This document shows, piece by piece, positions 1 to 8,097 of a stretch of 64,000 nt of DNA. Where the stretch lies: positions 2,046,001-2,110,000 of the forward strand of contig OZ220727.1 of the NCBI GenBank assembly GCA_965116865.1, written 5' to 3'. The stretch's first letter is position 1, and each line of letters starts with the position of its first letter. The DNA is from Aldehydirespirator sp965116865 (GTDB lineage: Bacteria; Actinomycetota; Acidimicrobiia; Acidimicrobiales; Aldehydirespiratoraceae). A program made the position numbers and the translations under genes. Under the pieces are notes generated by a model. The model was not told the DNA's origin. It worked only from the letters and a program-made list of their open reading frames with translations, and ran no database searches.

Positions 1-651
1 GACTCCCACAACAACGACACCAACAGCCGAACAGGCGACTCCCGCAACAACGACAGCGGCTCCCACAACAACGACACCAGCGGCCGAGCAGGCGGCTCCG
101 GCCGCAGTGTCGGGGGTGGTGGCCGGCCGATAGCGGACATCTGTGTGGTAGCCCACGTCGACGGCGCCACTGGCAGGCTCGTCGCGGAGCTGCCCGACGG
201 CACCCGGCTGCCGCGGGCTGTGCTGGAGGAGCTCTCGTGCAACGCCAGACTGACCGGCCTGGTGTACGACCGCGACGGCAAACCGATCTGGCGGACGCAC
301 TCGGTCCGCACCGCCACCGAGTCCCAGCGCCAGATCCTGCTGGCCCGCCACGGCGGATGCTTCCACTGCGCAGCACACCCCGCGCTGTGCCAGATCCACC
401 ACATCAAACCCGTCGCTCAGGGCGGATCCACCAAACTCGACAACATGACCCCCGTCTGCTGGGACTGCCACCAGAAGATCCACCACCACAACTGGCGCAT
501 CCGCAAAAACCCCGACGGCAACCACACCCTGCACCCACCCGAACAGACCCGCCACGGACCAGCACACGCACCCGACCCGCCGCACGCGCCGCCCCCGACA
601 AGCGGACACCACCGACCCGCCACCGGAAACCGGCTCTTCGCAGTCGCCTGA
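1..651 (+). CDS. DUF222/HNH endonuclease (13E12-type), C-terminal part
   Basis: The frame is open from the first base, so the start lies outside the window. A low-complexity linker rich in Asn, Asp, Ser and Gly (SHNNDT-like repeats) is followed by a conserved stretch with PRAVLEEL and then an HNH module: CFHC, CQIHH, LDN and CWDCHQK, i.e. two CxxC zinc pairs with the His-His and Asn of the HNH active site. The tail is Pro/Thr-rich. It is a clear paralogue of the complete gene at 44079-45893, sharing the linker style, the HNH core and the TRHGPAHAPDP tail. The family is multi-copy in actinobacteria and presumed to cut DNA; the substrate is unknown. An IS630-derived MITE begins about 20 bp after the stop. 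Confidence 0.85.
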   Translation, partial: DSHNNDTNSRTGDSRNNDSGSHNNDTSGRAGGSGRSVGGGGRPIADICVVAHVDGATGRLVAELPDGTRLPRAVLEELSCNARLTGLVYDRDGKPIWRTHSVRTATESQRQILLARHGGCFHCAAHPALCQIHHIKPVAQGGSTKLDNMTPVCWDCHQKIHHHNWRIRKNPDGNHTLHPPEQTRHGPAHAPDPPHAPPPTSGHHRPATGNRLFAVA

Positions 652-670
652 ACCTCAGCCAACAATGCGC

Positions 671-1008
671 TAGTGTCCCGAGTGGGGAATTAGTTGCAGA
701 TATGCTGCGATGGTCTCGGGTTCTCGTCGGCGGTCATGCGCCACACGAAGGGGTGCGGATGCTCATTGCGGTTGTCGATCCAATTGGCGGTCCAGCCGCG
801 GGGTCTGCGACGCCTGTGGGGGGCCCGGCCGTTCTTGATGCAGTTGTGCGTCTCATAGGCGGTCAACTACATCGAGAACGGTCAGGGGGCGCGAGACGGT
901 GACATGAGAGTGCTCGCCAGCCGGCCGCTGTTCACCGACCGGCGTGCCGCCAGAAACGCCGACCACCGCAACGACACAACCGCGAGGAACTAGCCACTCG
1001 GGACACTA
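671..1008 (-). mobile_element. IS630-derived MITE, copy 1
   Basis: A 338-bp element bounded by TA and perfect inverted ends (TAGTGTCCCGAGTGG at the left, its reverse complement at 994-1008). Read on the minus strand, one end matches the first ~115 bp of the IS630-type pseudogene at 41711, and the other end encodes a transposase C-terminus (WRMTVDEIF, LQRILHSG in the sister copies). The middle of the transposase is missing, so this is an internally deleted, non-autonomous derivative. Two further copies lie at 45994-46334 and 46331-46650. The TA target fits the IS630/mariner group. Confidence 0.8.
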
Positions 1009-1434
1009 GGAAAGTTCTGAACGCTCCACCGCAGTGCGGGCTCTCCGCAGTCGCCCGAGCCTCAAACAACAGCGTGCTGCAAAGCAGAACATAGCTGGGA
1101 TCGGGATCAAGGCCCTCAAACAGAACGCGTCCGAGACGGTCGCTGACGCCGCGGCCGAGGAAGCGGTCACCAGCACTCTGCGGGGCCGTCCGATGACCAG
1201 GACGACCGCCGTCGTGTCGTCGAGGCCCGAGAAGCCCGTGACATCGGGCCGGGCACTGCCAGCGCGCCACAGCATCGCAGCAGCGATGGCAAGGTCCGCG
1301 CCCGAGACGCGAAACTTGCTGGTCGCCTGCCGATCGGGCATGGCCGGGCTTGGGCGAGCGCATTCACGACCGGGAACGGCACCCTCGCGACGCGGCGGGC
1401 TGCGACGTGTCGGCGCTCGATGTCGGTGCCTGCG
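1009..1434. other. Intergenic, no supported gene
   Basis: About 425 bp between the MITE and truA. A minus-strand frame of 111 codons (1006-1341) contains a hydrophobic Ala/Leu/Val stretch but runs into the MITE end, lacks a clear ribosome-binding site and resembles nothing I recognise. I treat it as non-coding or as a decayed gene. Confidence 0.4.
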
Positions 1435-2184
1435 TCAGCGGTCGTAGAGGGCGGCCCACAGCACCAGGCCATGGGGAGGCGCAGGCGAGGGCGCCGCCGC
1501 GCGGTCGCGGGCTGCGATGACCGCGGCGACGTCGGAGGGCTGTCGGCGGCCCAGGCCCACCGACACCAGCAGGGCCACCAGCGAGCGCACCATCTGATGG
1601 CAGAACGAGCCGGCCTCGATCTCGAACACCGCCACATCCCCCTCCGTCCACCACACGGCCCGCCGCACCGAGCGCTCCATCGACTGATCGGGACGGGAGG
1701 GGTTGCGACGACAGAACGAGCTGAAGTCGTGGTCTCCCAGCAGCCGCTCGGCCGCAGCGCGCATGGCCTGCAGATCCAGAGGCTGCTCGACATGCCAGCA
1801 CAGGCCGGCAGCCAGCGGATCAGGCACCGGCGAATTGAGCACCCGGTAGCGGTAGACCCGGCCCACGCACGACCGCCGGGCGTCGAAGCCGGCAGACACA
1901 GCGCCGGCGCGCGACACGGCAATGGACGGACCGCACATGCGGTTGACGGACCGCACCAGCCGAACCGGGTCGAACCTTCCCGCGTCGGCGTCGAAGGACA
2001 CCACCTGGGCCCGGGCATGCACGCCGCGGTCGGTCCGACCCGCGCACACCAGATCGACGGCATGCCCCAACACGCTGCCCAGGGCGTCGCCGAGGGTGCC
2101 GGCGACGGTGGGCACGCCCTCGTTGCGCGCGAAACCGTGGAAGCTCGACCCGTCGTACGCCACCGTCATCCGCACCCGGACCAT
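1435..2184 (-). CDS. truA: tRNA pseudouridine synthase A
   Basis: TruA converts U38-U40 in the anticodon arm of tRNAs to pseudouridine. The 249-aa protein has the typical N-terminal MTVAYDGSSFHGFARN, the catalytic CAGRTDRGVHA loop with its Asp, YRYRV, and the C-terminal SFCHQMVRSLVALL motif. I chose ATG at 2184 (reading MVRVRMTVAYDG); a TTG at 2211 is the longer alternative. It is the last gene of the alpha-operon string after rplQ, the usual actinobacterial order, but here it is separated from rplQ by a 72-bp tandem array. Confidence 0.93.
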   Translation of the reverse strand: MVRVRMTVAYDGSSFHGFARNEGVPTVAGTLGDALGSVLGHAVDLVCAGRTDRGVHARAQVVSFDADAGRFDPVRLVRSVNRMCGPSIAVSRAGAVSAGFDARRSCVGRVYRYRVLNSPVPDPLAAGLCWHVEQPLDLQAMRAAAERLLGDHDFSSFCRRNPSRPDQSMERSVRRAVWWTEGDVAVFEIEAGSFCHQMVRSLVALLVSVGLGRRQPSDVAAVIAARDRAAAPSPAPPHGLVLWAALYDR

Positions 2185-2350
2185 CCCGGCCGGGCCCGGC
2201 CCTCCAGACAACTAGAACAGGCGCGGGCAGGCGAGGCCGCCGCACGGTGCAACGCCACAAATCCCGCCCCGCGTCGCTGCGCGTGCTGCCCGCACAGCCC
2301 GCGACCCCCGCGAACGTCGAGCCGAAGCCCTCACAAACCGCCTCCCGCCC

Positions 2351-2684
2351 CCACAACCAGCTATCCCCGACACCAGAACTCTCAGACCCAACAACTCGAC
2401 ATCGCCGCCAGCGCCACCGCCCCCACAACCAGCTATCCCCGACACCAGAACTCTCAGACCCAACAACTCGACATCGCCGCCAGCGCCACCGCCCCCACAA
2501 CCAGCTATCCCCGACACCAAGACTCTCAGACCCAACAACTCGACATCGCCGCCAGCGCCACCGCCCCCACAACCAGCTATCCCCGACACCAGAACTCTCA
2601 GACCCAGCAACTCGACATCGTCGCCAGCGTCACCGCCCCCACAACCGGCTATCCCCGGCGCCGGGACTCTCAGACCAGCTCGAT
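2351..2684. repeat. 72-bp tandem array at the rplQ 3' end
   Basis: Four to five copies of a 72-bp unit; equivalent positions fall at 2351, 2423, 2495, 2567 and 2639. The copy nearest rplQ is the most diverged and contains the last four codons and stop of rplQ (ATCGAGCTGGTCTGA on the minus strand); the other copies carry GTCGAGTTGCTGGGTCTGAGA. The array therefore looks like an amplification of the 3' end of rplQ plus adjacent sequence. It fills the gap to truA. Confidence 0.95.
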
Positions 2685-3023
2685 GCGGGCCATGGGAGCA
2701 TTGTCGCCATGGCGGGGCCCGAGCTTGACGATGCGGGTGTAGCCGCCGTGGCGGTCGGCGTAGCGGGGACCGATCTCCTCGAAGAGCTTCGACGCCATCT
2801 CCCGGTCGCCCAAGAACTTCACCACCTGCCGATGGTCGTGCACGCTGCCGCGGCGTGCCTTAGTGATCATCTTCTCGGCGACCGGGCGCACCGCCTTGGC
2901 CTTGGCCTCGGTGGTGGTGATGCCCTCAGCCGCTATCAGCGAAGCCACGAGGTTGGCCATCATCAGCTTCTGATGGCTGCTGCTGCCGCCGAAGCGACGG
3001 CCCTTGCGGGGACGGGCCGGCAC
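2670..3023 (-). CDS. rplQ: 50S ribosomal protein L17
   Basis: L17 sits near the exit of the nascent-peptide tunnel of the large subunit. The 117-aa sequence has the family signature RPRKGRRFGGSSSHQKLMMA at its start, ITTTEAKAKAVRPVAEKMIT in the middle and the usual compact C-terminus. The start is a GTG at 3023, one base after the rpoA stop (3025-3027), so translation is probably coupled to rpoA. The longer open frame upstream is an rpoA shadow. Its final codons and stop form the parent copy of the downstream 72-bp array. Confidence 0.95.
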   Translation of the reverse strand: MPARPRKGRRFGGSSSHQKLMMANLVASLIAAEGITTTEAKAKAVRPVAEKMITKARRGSVHDHRQVVKFLGDREMASKLFEEIGPRYADRHGGYTRIVKLGPRHGDNAPMARIELV

Positions 3024-3024
3024 G

Positions 3025-3969
3025 TCAGTCCCCGGCGCCGCGCAGCGACAGGCCGAGCTCGTCGAGTTTGGCCACCACCTCGTCGAGGCTCTTGTCACCG
3101 AAGTTCGTGATGGACAGCAGATCGTCGCGAGTGTGCTCCAAGAGCTCGTTCAGCGTGTTGATCTGTGCCCGCTTCAGACAGTTGCGGGGACGCTCGGTCA
3201 GCTCCAGGTCATCGACCATGAGCTCGGCCTCTGCGTCGGGCTGGGTCGTCGACACGATCTCGCCCAGTTCCAAGCCCCGCGGGTCGTCGCTCATCTCCTC
3301 GACCATCTGGATGAGGCGCCGCAGCGTGGCGCCGGCGGAAGCCATCGCTTCGGTCGGCGAGATCGACCCGTCGGTCTCGACCTCGAGCACCAGCAAGTCG
3401 TAGTCGGTGGCCTGCTCGACCCGGGTGGCGTCCACGCTGAACGACACCCTCCGCACAGGGGAGTAGATCGAATCGACGGGTATGACCCCGATGGCCGCGG
3501 TCAGATCCTTGTTCTCCTCGGCCGAGACGTAGCCGCGGCCCCGGGCGACGGTGATGTCCGCGGACAGGCGGCCCGCGCGGTTGAGCGTGGCGATCGGCGC
3601 CTCCGGATTGAGGATCTCGACGTCGGGGTGGCGCTGGATGTCGCCCGCGGTGACGTCGGACGGGCCGCGCGCGTCGAGCCGCAGCGTGACGGGCTCCTCG
3701 CACATCACCATCAGCACCAGGTCCTTCAGGTTCAAGATGATGTCGGTGACATCCTCGGCCACTCCGGGGATGGTGGCGAACTCGTGCAGGGCTCCGTCGA
3801 AGCGGACCTGGGTCACCGCCGCGCCCGGGATCGACGACAGCAGCGTGCGCCTCAGCGAGTTGCCGAGCGTATGACCGAAGCCGGGCTCGAGGGGGCCGAT
3901 CGCGAAACGCTGTCGATCGCTCTCGGCCGACTCGAGTGCCTCGACGGTCGGGCGCTGCATTACAAGCAT
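3025..3969 (-). CDS. rpoA: RNA polymerase alpha subunit
   Basis: Alpha dimerises to nucleate RNA polymerase assembly and its C-terminal domain contacts UP elements and activators. The 314-aa protein has the N-terminal assembly domain (GFGHTLGNSLRRTLLSSIPG near residue 30-50), the EGPSDVTAGDI-like loop and a C-terminal helix-hairpin-helix domain (CLKRAQINTLNELLEHT and NFGDKSLDEV). Length and order (rpsD-rpoA-rplQ) are standard for actinobacteria. An 80-bp gap separates it from rpsD. Confidence 0.97.
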   Translation of the reverse strand: MLVMQRPTVEALESAESDRQRFAIGPLEPGFGHTLGNSLRRTLLSSIPGAAVTQVRFDGALHEFATIPGVAEDVTDIILNLKDLVLMVMCEEPVTLRLDARGPSDVTAGDIQRHPDVEILNPEAPIATLNRAGRLSADITVARGRGYVSAEENKDLTAAIGVIPVDSIYSPVRRVSFSVDATRVEQATDYDLLVLEVETDGSISPTEAMASAGATLRRLIQMVEEMSDDPRGLELGEIVSTTQPDAEAELMVDDLELTERPRNCLKRAQINTLNELLEHTRDDLLSITNFGDKSLDEVVAKLDELGLSLRGAGD

Positions 3970-4051
3970 AGGAACCTCGCCTCTCGTGCGTCGGTCGGAG
4001 TAAGGGACACCTAGAGCGGACTCCGCGGACTCGACGGCCAGGGAGTCGCCA

Positions 4052-4669
4052 CTACTTGGAGTACAGCTCGACGATGAGCTGCTCGCGGAGCGGCACGTCG
4101 ATCTGTTCGCGGAGAGGCAACTCGCGCACCGTGGCGGTGAGGTCGCCCTCGCCGCGGTCGATCCATGCAGGCGGAGTCCGGTCGAGCACGTCCACGTTCC
4201 ACTGGACGGTGGCCGAGTTGCGGATCTTGGCCCGCAATTCGACCACGTCGCCCTTGCGCAGCCGGTAGCTGGGGATCGTCACCCGGGAACCGTTCACGTT
4301 GAGGTGGCCGTGGTTGACCAGCTGACGGGCCTGGGGACGGGTGGCGCCCCAGCCCACGCGGTAGACGAAGTTGTCGAGGCGCAGCTCCAAGAACCGCAGC
4401 ATGTTCTCGCCAGTGACGCCCTGGCGGCGGCTGGCCTCGGCGAACAGGTTGCGGAACTGGCGCTCGGTCAGCCCGTAGGTGTGGCGGGCCTTCTGCTTCT
4501 CCTGCATCTGCACCAAGAACTCCGAGGCGGTGCTGCGCCGACGGGAACGGCCCCGATCCCCCGGCGGGTAAGGCCGGCGGTCGAGAGCGACCGCCTCGCC
4601 CTTCGTTCCCCAAATGTTGGTGTTGAGACGGCGCGACACCCGCGCCTTGGGGCCCGTGTAACGTGACAT
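4052..4669 (-). CDS. rpsD: 30S ribosomal protein S4
   Basis: S4 is a primary 16S rRNA binder that nucleates assembly of the small-subunit body. The 205-aa protein begins MSRYTGPKARVSRRL and carries the S4 RNA-binding fold (ENMLRFLELRLDNFVYRVGW and RQLVNHGHLNVNG). It lacks N-terminal zinc cysteines, i.e. the cysteine-free form. It lies between rpsK and rpoA in the normal order. Confidence 0.97.
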   Translation of the reverse strand: MSRYTGPKARVSRRLNTNIWGTKGEAVALDRRPYPPGDRGRSRRRSTASEFLVQMQEKQKARHTYGLTERQFRNLFAEASRRQGVTGENMLRFLELRLDNFVYRVGWGATRPQARQLVNHGHLNVNGSRVTIPSYRLRKGDVVELRAKIRNSATVQWNVDVLDRTPPAWIDRGEGDLTATVRELPLREQIDVPLREQLIVELYSK

Positions 4670-4710
4670 GTCAGACTCCCGCGGCCTCGGGTCCGGTGCG
4701 GCGCGACACG

Positions 4711-5109
4711 TCAGACCCTTCTGCGTTTCGGCTGGCGGCAGCCGTTGTGGGGCACTGGAGTGACGTCGGTGATGCCAGTCACGTCGATGCCGAGGTTCTG
4801 GAGCGACCGGATGGCGGTCTCACGGCCCGAACCCGGGCCCTTGACCTGCACGTCGACCTTGCGCAGGCCGTGCTCCATCGCCTTGCGCGCAGCCTGCTCG
4901 GCGGCCATCTGCGCCGCGAAGGGAGTGGACTTGCGCGAGCCCTTGAAGCCGACGTTACCGGCCGAGGCCCACGACACCACATTGCCATGAAGGTCGGTGA
5001 TGGTGATGATCGTGTTGTTGAACGAACTCTTGATATGAGCCACGCCGTGCGTCACGTTCTTGCGCTCACGCTTGCGTGTGCGCTTCCTGTCCGACGATGG
5101 TTTCGCCAT
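4711..5109 (-). CDS. rpsK: 30S ribosomal protein S11
   Basis: S11 lines the mRNA path on the platform of the small subunit. The 132-aa protein has the signature HIKSSFNNTIITITD, GFKGSRKSTPFAAQ and the basic C-terminus GCRQPKRRRV with the conserved HNGCR motif. ATG at 5109 lies 5 bp after the rpsM stop (5115), a tight operon spacing. Confidence 0.97.
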   Translation of the reverse strand: MAKPSSDRKRTRKRERKNVTHGVAHIKSSFNNTIITITDLHGNVVSWASAGNVGFKGSRKSTPFAAQMAAEQAARKAMEHGLRKVDVQVKGPGSGRETAIRSLQNLGIDVTGITDVTPVPHNGCRQPKRRRV

Positions 5110-5114
5110 GGTGC

Positions 5115-5492
5115 CTACTTCTTCACCTTCTTCTTGCCGGCCACGGTCCGCTTCGGGCCCTTGCGGGTGCGGGCGTTGGTGTGGGTCCGCTGACCACGCA
5201 CAGGCAGGCCGCGACGGTGCCGGAGGCCCTGGTAGCAACCGATCTCCATCTTGCGCTTGACATCCTGGGCGACAGCGCGCCGCAGGTCGCCCTCCACCCT
5301 CACGTTGGCGTCGATGAAGCCCCGCAGCCTCGCCACCTCGTCGTCGGTGAGGCTGCGGACACGGGTGTCGGGGTTGATCTCGGTGGCCTCGCAGACCTGC
5401 TGCGCGGTGCTGCGGCCGATCCCGAAGATGTAGGTGAGGGAGACCTGCACCCTCTTCTCGCGCGGAATGTCGACACCGGAGATACGAGCCAT
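5115..5492 (-). CDS. rpsM: 30S ribosomal protein S13
   Basis: S13 is in the small-subunit head and contacts the P-site tRNA and the 50S subunit. The 125-aa protein begins MARISGVDIPREKRV, has YIFGIGRSTAQQV and the C-terminal RGLPVRGQRTHTNARTRKG motif followed by a lysine tail. ATG at 5492 is taken as the start because it opens the full conserved N-terminus. The same 12 bases including ATG recur 37 bp upstream (ATG at 5529), where they open only an 11-codon frame (see the separate repeat entry). Confidence 0.97.
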   Translation of the reverse strand: MARISGVDIPREKRVQVSLTYIFGIGRSTAQQVCEATEINPDTRVRSLTDDEVARLRGFIDANVRVEGDLRRAVAQDVKRKMEIGCYQGLRHRRGLPVRGQRTHTNARTRKGPKRTVAGKKKVKK

Positions 5493-5536
5493 CTCAGCGA
5501 CGCCCCTCGACTGCGTGGATACGAGCCATCTCAGCC
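5481..5536 (-). repeat. Duplicated rpsM start region with 11-codon minicistron
   Basis: GATACGAGCCATCTCAGC on the plus strand occurs at 5481-5498 and again at about 5519-5536. On the minus strand this puts GAG-ATGGCTCGTATC twice in a row, 37 bp apart. The first copy overlaps the rpmJ stop and opens a frame coding MARIHAVEGRR, whose TGA overlaps the bases just before the real rpsM ATG. It may be a neutral duplication or a small coupling cistron. Confidence 0.85.
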
Positions 5537-5644
5537 CTGCCTCTGCTTGTGGCGCGCGTTGTCGCAGATCACCATCACGCGCCTGCGCCGACGGATGACC
5601 TTGCACCGGTCGCAGATCTTCTTGACGCTGGGTCGGACCTTCAT
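5531..5644 (-). CDS. rpmJ: 50S ribosomal protein L36
   Basis: A 37-aa protein beginning MKVRPSVKKICDRCKVIRRR and ending DNARHKQRQG, the full L36 family length. The zinc-ligand set CDRC, a later Cys (VICD) and His (ARHKQ) is intact, so this is the zinc-binding form. It lies between infA and rpsM as usual. Its stop codon is inside the duplicated rpsM start region. Confidence 0.95.
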   Translation of the reverse strand: MKVRPSVKKICDRCKVIRRRRRVMVICDNARHKQRQG

Positions 5645-5657
5645 GGCTGGTTGATGC

Positions 5658-5882
5658 TCACTTGTAGCGGTAGGTTATTCGGCCCCTCTGGAGGTCGTAC
5701 GGCGTCACCTCGACCTGGACTCGATCCCCGGGAAGTATCCGGATGTAGTGCATCCGCATCTTGCCCGAGATGTGGGCCAGAACATGGTGGCCGTTCTCGA
5801 GTTCCACACGGAACATCGCATTGGGAAGGGACTCCGTGACGGTTCCCTCCAATACGATCGCGTCCTCTTTTGGTTTCGGCAG
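5658..5882 (-). CDS. infA: Translation initiation factor IF-1, probable CTG start
   Basis: IF-1 occupies the ribosomal A site during initiation. The protein matches the family over its full 74 aa: EDAIVLEGTVTESLPNAMFR, HVLAHISGKMRMHYIRILPG, then PYDLQRGRITYRYK. No ATG, GTG or close TTG exists near the expected N-terminus. An AGGAGG sits exactly 7 nt before a CTG (5882-5880), giving (M)PKPKEDAIVLEG. The nearest in-frame alternative is a TTG at 5936, 18 codons further up and without support from conservation. Confidence 0.9.
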   Translation of the reverse strand: MPKPKEDAIVLEGTVTESLPNAMFRVELENGHHVLAHISGKMRMHYIRILPGDRVQVEVTPYDLQRGRITYRYK

Positions 5883-6129
5883 CTTCCGTCCTCCTGTGGG
5901 ATCAGCCCCGGTCGGCGCGCGGCGGCACCGGCCCAAGGCCGAACCGCAACTCTACCGGCAGCCGGCCCGCCATCCAACCTGCAGCCAGCCCGCCATCCAA
6001 CCTGCAGCCAACCCTCCGGAGTGGAAGATCCGCTCCAGTTGAAGGGCGTCGTCGCGGTCGGGGGTCTTGTCCCAGAATGCTGCCCGCATCGATGGCATCT
6101 TGGAGGTCGACGACTGACGCGAGCATGCG
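5883..6129. repeat. infA-adk gap with a ~23-bp repeat
   Basis: Intergenic sequence of about 245 bp where many actinobacteria have map (methionine aminopeptidase). No map gene is visible. Between about 5961 and 6012 the segment GCCCGCCATCCAACCTGCAG is repeated at a 23-bp interval, with a third partial copy. The gap lies downstream of adk on the minus strand. Confidence 0.7.
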
Positions 6130-6711
6130 CTACTCGAGGGCGCTGCAGCTTCGCTCGACGGCCGCCACCATCCGCTCGAACACCTCGTCGGGCGGGCCGA
6201 CACCGTCCACGGTGGCGAGCAGCCCGCGGGACTCGAACCAGTCGCGCAGCGGAGCGGTCTGCTCCTCGTACAACTCCAGACGGCGCTCGATCGCCTCCAG
6301 CGTGTCGTCGGAGCGGCCACGGCCAAGCATCCGGGCCGTGACCTCCGCAATCGGCACGTCGAGGTTCAGCGCAACGTCGAGACGATGGCCCCCCTCGTCG
6401 AGGATCGCCTCCAAGGCGTCGGCCTGCTCGGAGGTCCGCGGGTAGCCGTCCAGCAGCACCCCGGCCGCAGCGACATCGGCGCGGGCCAGCCGGTCGCGCA
6501 CGATCCCGTTCATTATGCCGTCGCCCACCAGCCCGCCGGAGTCCATGACGGCCTCGGCCTGCCGGCCCAGCTCGGTGCCGGCCGCAACCGCGGCCCGCAG
6601 GGCGTCGCCCGTGGAGAGATGCACGCATCCGAACCTGTCGGCGAGGCGCTCGGACTGCGTGCCCTTGCCCGAACCCTGCCGGCCCAGGACCACCATGCGC
6701 AGAGGAGCCAT
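6130..6711 (-). CDS. adk: Adenylate kinase
   Basis: Adk catalyses ATP + AMP to 2 ADP in the cytoplasm. The 193-aa protein has the P-loop GRQGSGKGTQ, the AMP-binding STGDALRAAV and the DGYPRT motif, and is the short form without a zinc/LID insertion. The P-loop has Arg-Gln where most relatives have Gly/Pro-containing GPPG. It starts 6 bp after the secY stop and is followed by the repeat-bearing gap before infA. Confidence 0.95.
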   Translation of the reverse strand: MAPLRMVVLGRQGSGKGTQSERLADRFGCVHLSTGDALRAAVAAGTELGRQAEAVMDSGGLVGDGIMNGIVRDRLARADVAAAGVLLDGYPRTSEQADALEAILDEGGHRLDVALNLDVPIAEVTARMLGRGRSDDTLEAIERRLELYEEQTAPLRDWFESRGLLATVDGVGPPDEVFERMVAAVERSCSALE

Positions 6712-6717
6712 CAGGAG

Positions 6718-8046
6718 CTACTTCAGGAAACCCTCGTAGTTGCGCATCATCAGCTGGCTGTCAATCTGTTTCATCGTCTCGAGTGCCACGCCCACCGCGA
6801 TCAGCAACGAGATCCCTCCGAAGGCGAAGTTGAAAGCAGCGGCGCCCGAACCGGCGTCCACGTCAGTGCCGATCGTCGTCGCCACCAAGATCGACGGGAC
6901 CAGCGCCACCGAGGCGATGAACAGGGAGCCGGGCAGGGTGATGCGCGACAGGATCTTGGCCAGGTAGCGCTCGGTCTGGACTCCGGGACGAATACCCGGG
7001 ATGAACCCGCCCTGCTTGCGGATCGTGTCGGCCTGCTTCACCGGGTCGAACGTGATGGCTGTGTAGAAGTACGCGAACCCGACGATCATCAGGCCGTAGA
7101 AGACCATGTACACGGGACTGGTGGGATAGGTGAGGTGGTTGTTCACGAAGTCCTTGATCGAGCCGCCGATGCCGCCGTCGGGCATCGCCGCGCCGACCAG
7201 AGTGGGCAGATACAGGACCGAACTGGCGAAGATGATCGGTATCACGCCCGACTGGTTGACCTTCAACGGTATGTAGGTGCTCTGGCCGCCGTACATGCGC
7301 CGGCCCACCACCCGCTTGGCGAACTGCACCGGGATGCGGCGCTGACCCTGCTCCACGAACACGATGCACACCATCAGCACCACCGCCACCACGACGAAAC
7401 CGACGACGGCGTCGTTGCCGTTGTTGGCTCTGACCGCGGTGACCTGAGCCGGCAGCGCCGAGACGACGCTGGCGAAGATGAGCAGCGACATGCCGTTGCC
7501 GATGCCGCGCTGGGTGATCAGCTCCCCCATCCACATCAGCAGCGCGGTGCCGGTGGTGAGCGTCAGGACCACGACGAACACCACCCACACCGTGAAGTCG
7601 GGCAGCAGGTCGATCCCGCCGACCAGGGCGCCGCTGTGGAACAGGAACGCGAAGCTGGTCGATTGGAGCAGGGCGATGCCGACGGTCAGGTACCGCGTCC
7701 ACTGGGTGATCTTGCGCTGGCCCACCGCTCCCTGCTGCTGCCACTGCTCGATCCGGGGGATCACCACGCCCAGGATCTGCATGATGATCGACGCCGTGAT
7801 GTAGGGCATGATCCCCAGCGCGAAGATCGCGAACTGGGTGAGCGCGCCGCCCGAGAACAGCTGCACGAACCCGAGGATCCCGCCCGACGTGTTGGCCTGG
7901 TCCCGCAACAGCTGGACCGCGTCGGTGTCGACGTACGGCGCCGGAATGAAGGCACCCAAGCGGTAGACGGCGATGATGAACAGCGTGAAGAGGATCTTGT
8001 TGCGGAGATCCGGGATGCGGAACATGTTCAGCACGCGGTTCAGCAT
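6718..8046 (-). CDS. secY: Preprotein translocase subunit SecY
   Basis: SecY is the channel of the Sec translocon in the cytoplasmic membrane. The 442-aa sequence shows about ten hydrophobic segments with classic landmarks: the plug region after PAPYVDTD, IMPYITASIIMQIL, GIGNGMSLLIFA and the C-terminal cytoplasmic loop IRKQGGFIPGIRPGVQTERYL. It sits between rplO and adk as expected, and pairs with SecE encoded at 40945. Confidence 0.97.
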   Translation of the reverse strand: MLNRVLNMFRIPDLRNKILFTLFIIAVYRLGAFIPAPYVDTDAVQLLRDQANTSGGILGFVQLFSGGALTQFAIFALGIMPYITASIIMQILGVVIPRIEQWQQQGAVGQRKITQWTRYLTVGIALLQSTSFAFLFHSGALVGGIDLLPDFTVWVVFVVVLTLTTGTALLMWMGELITQRGIGNGMSLLIFASVVSALPAQVTAVRANNGNDAVVGFVVVAVVLMVCIVFVEQGQRRIPVQFAKRVVGRRMYGGQSTYIPLKVNQSGVIPIIFASSVLYLPTLVGAAMPDGGIGGSIKDFVNNHLTYPTSPVYMVFYGLMIVGFAYFYTAITFDPVKQADTIRKQGGFIPGIRPGVQTERYLAKILSRITLPGSLFIASVALVPSILVATTIGTDVDAGSGAAAFNFAFGGISLLIAVGVALETMKQIDSQLMMRNYEGFLK

Positions 8047-8097
8047 GTCCGCCTCCCAAGGCTCGTCGACTGCGCCGCGGTCCTCATGGCACGGCCG

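Noticed and set aside
1006..1341. Minus-strand hypothetical protein of 111 aa
   Set aside because: Overlaps the MITE end, no ribosome-binding site, no recognisable family; kept only as a remark.
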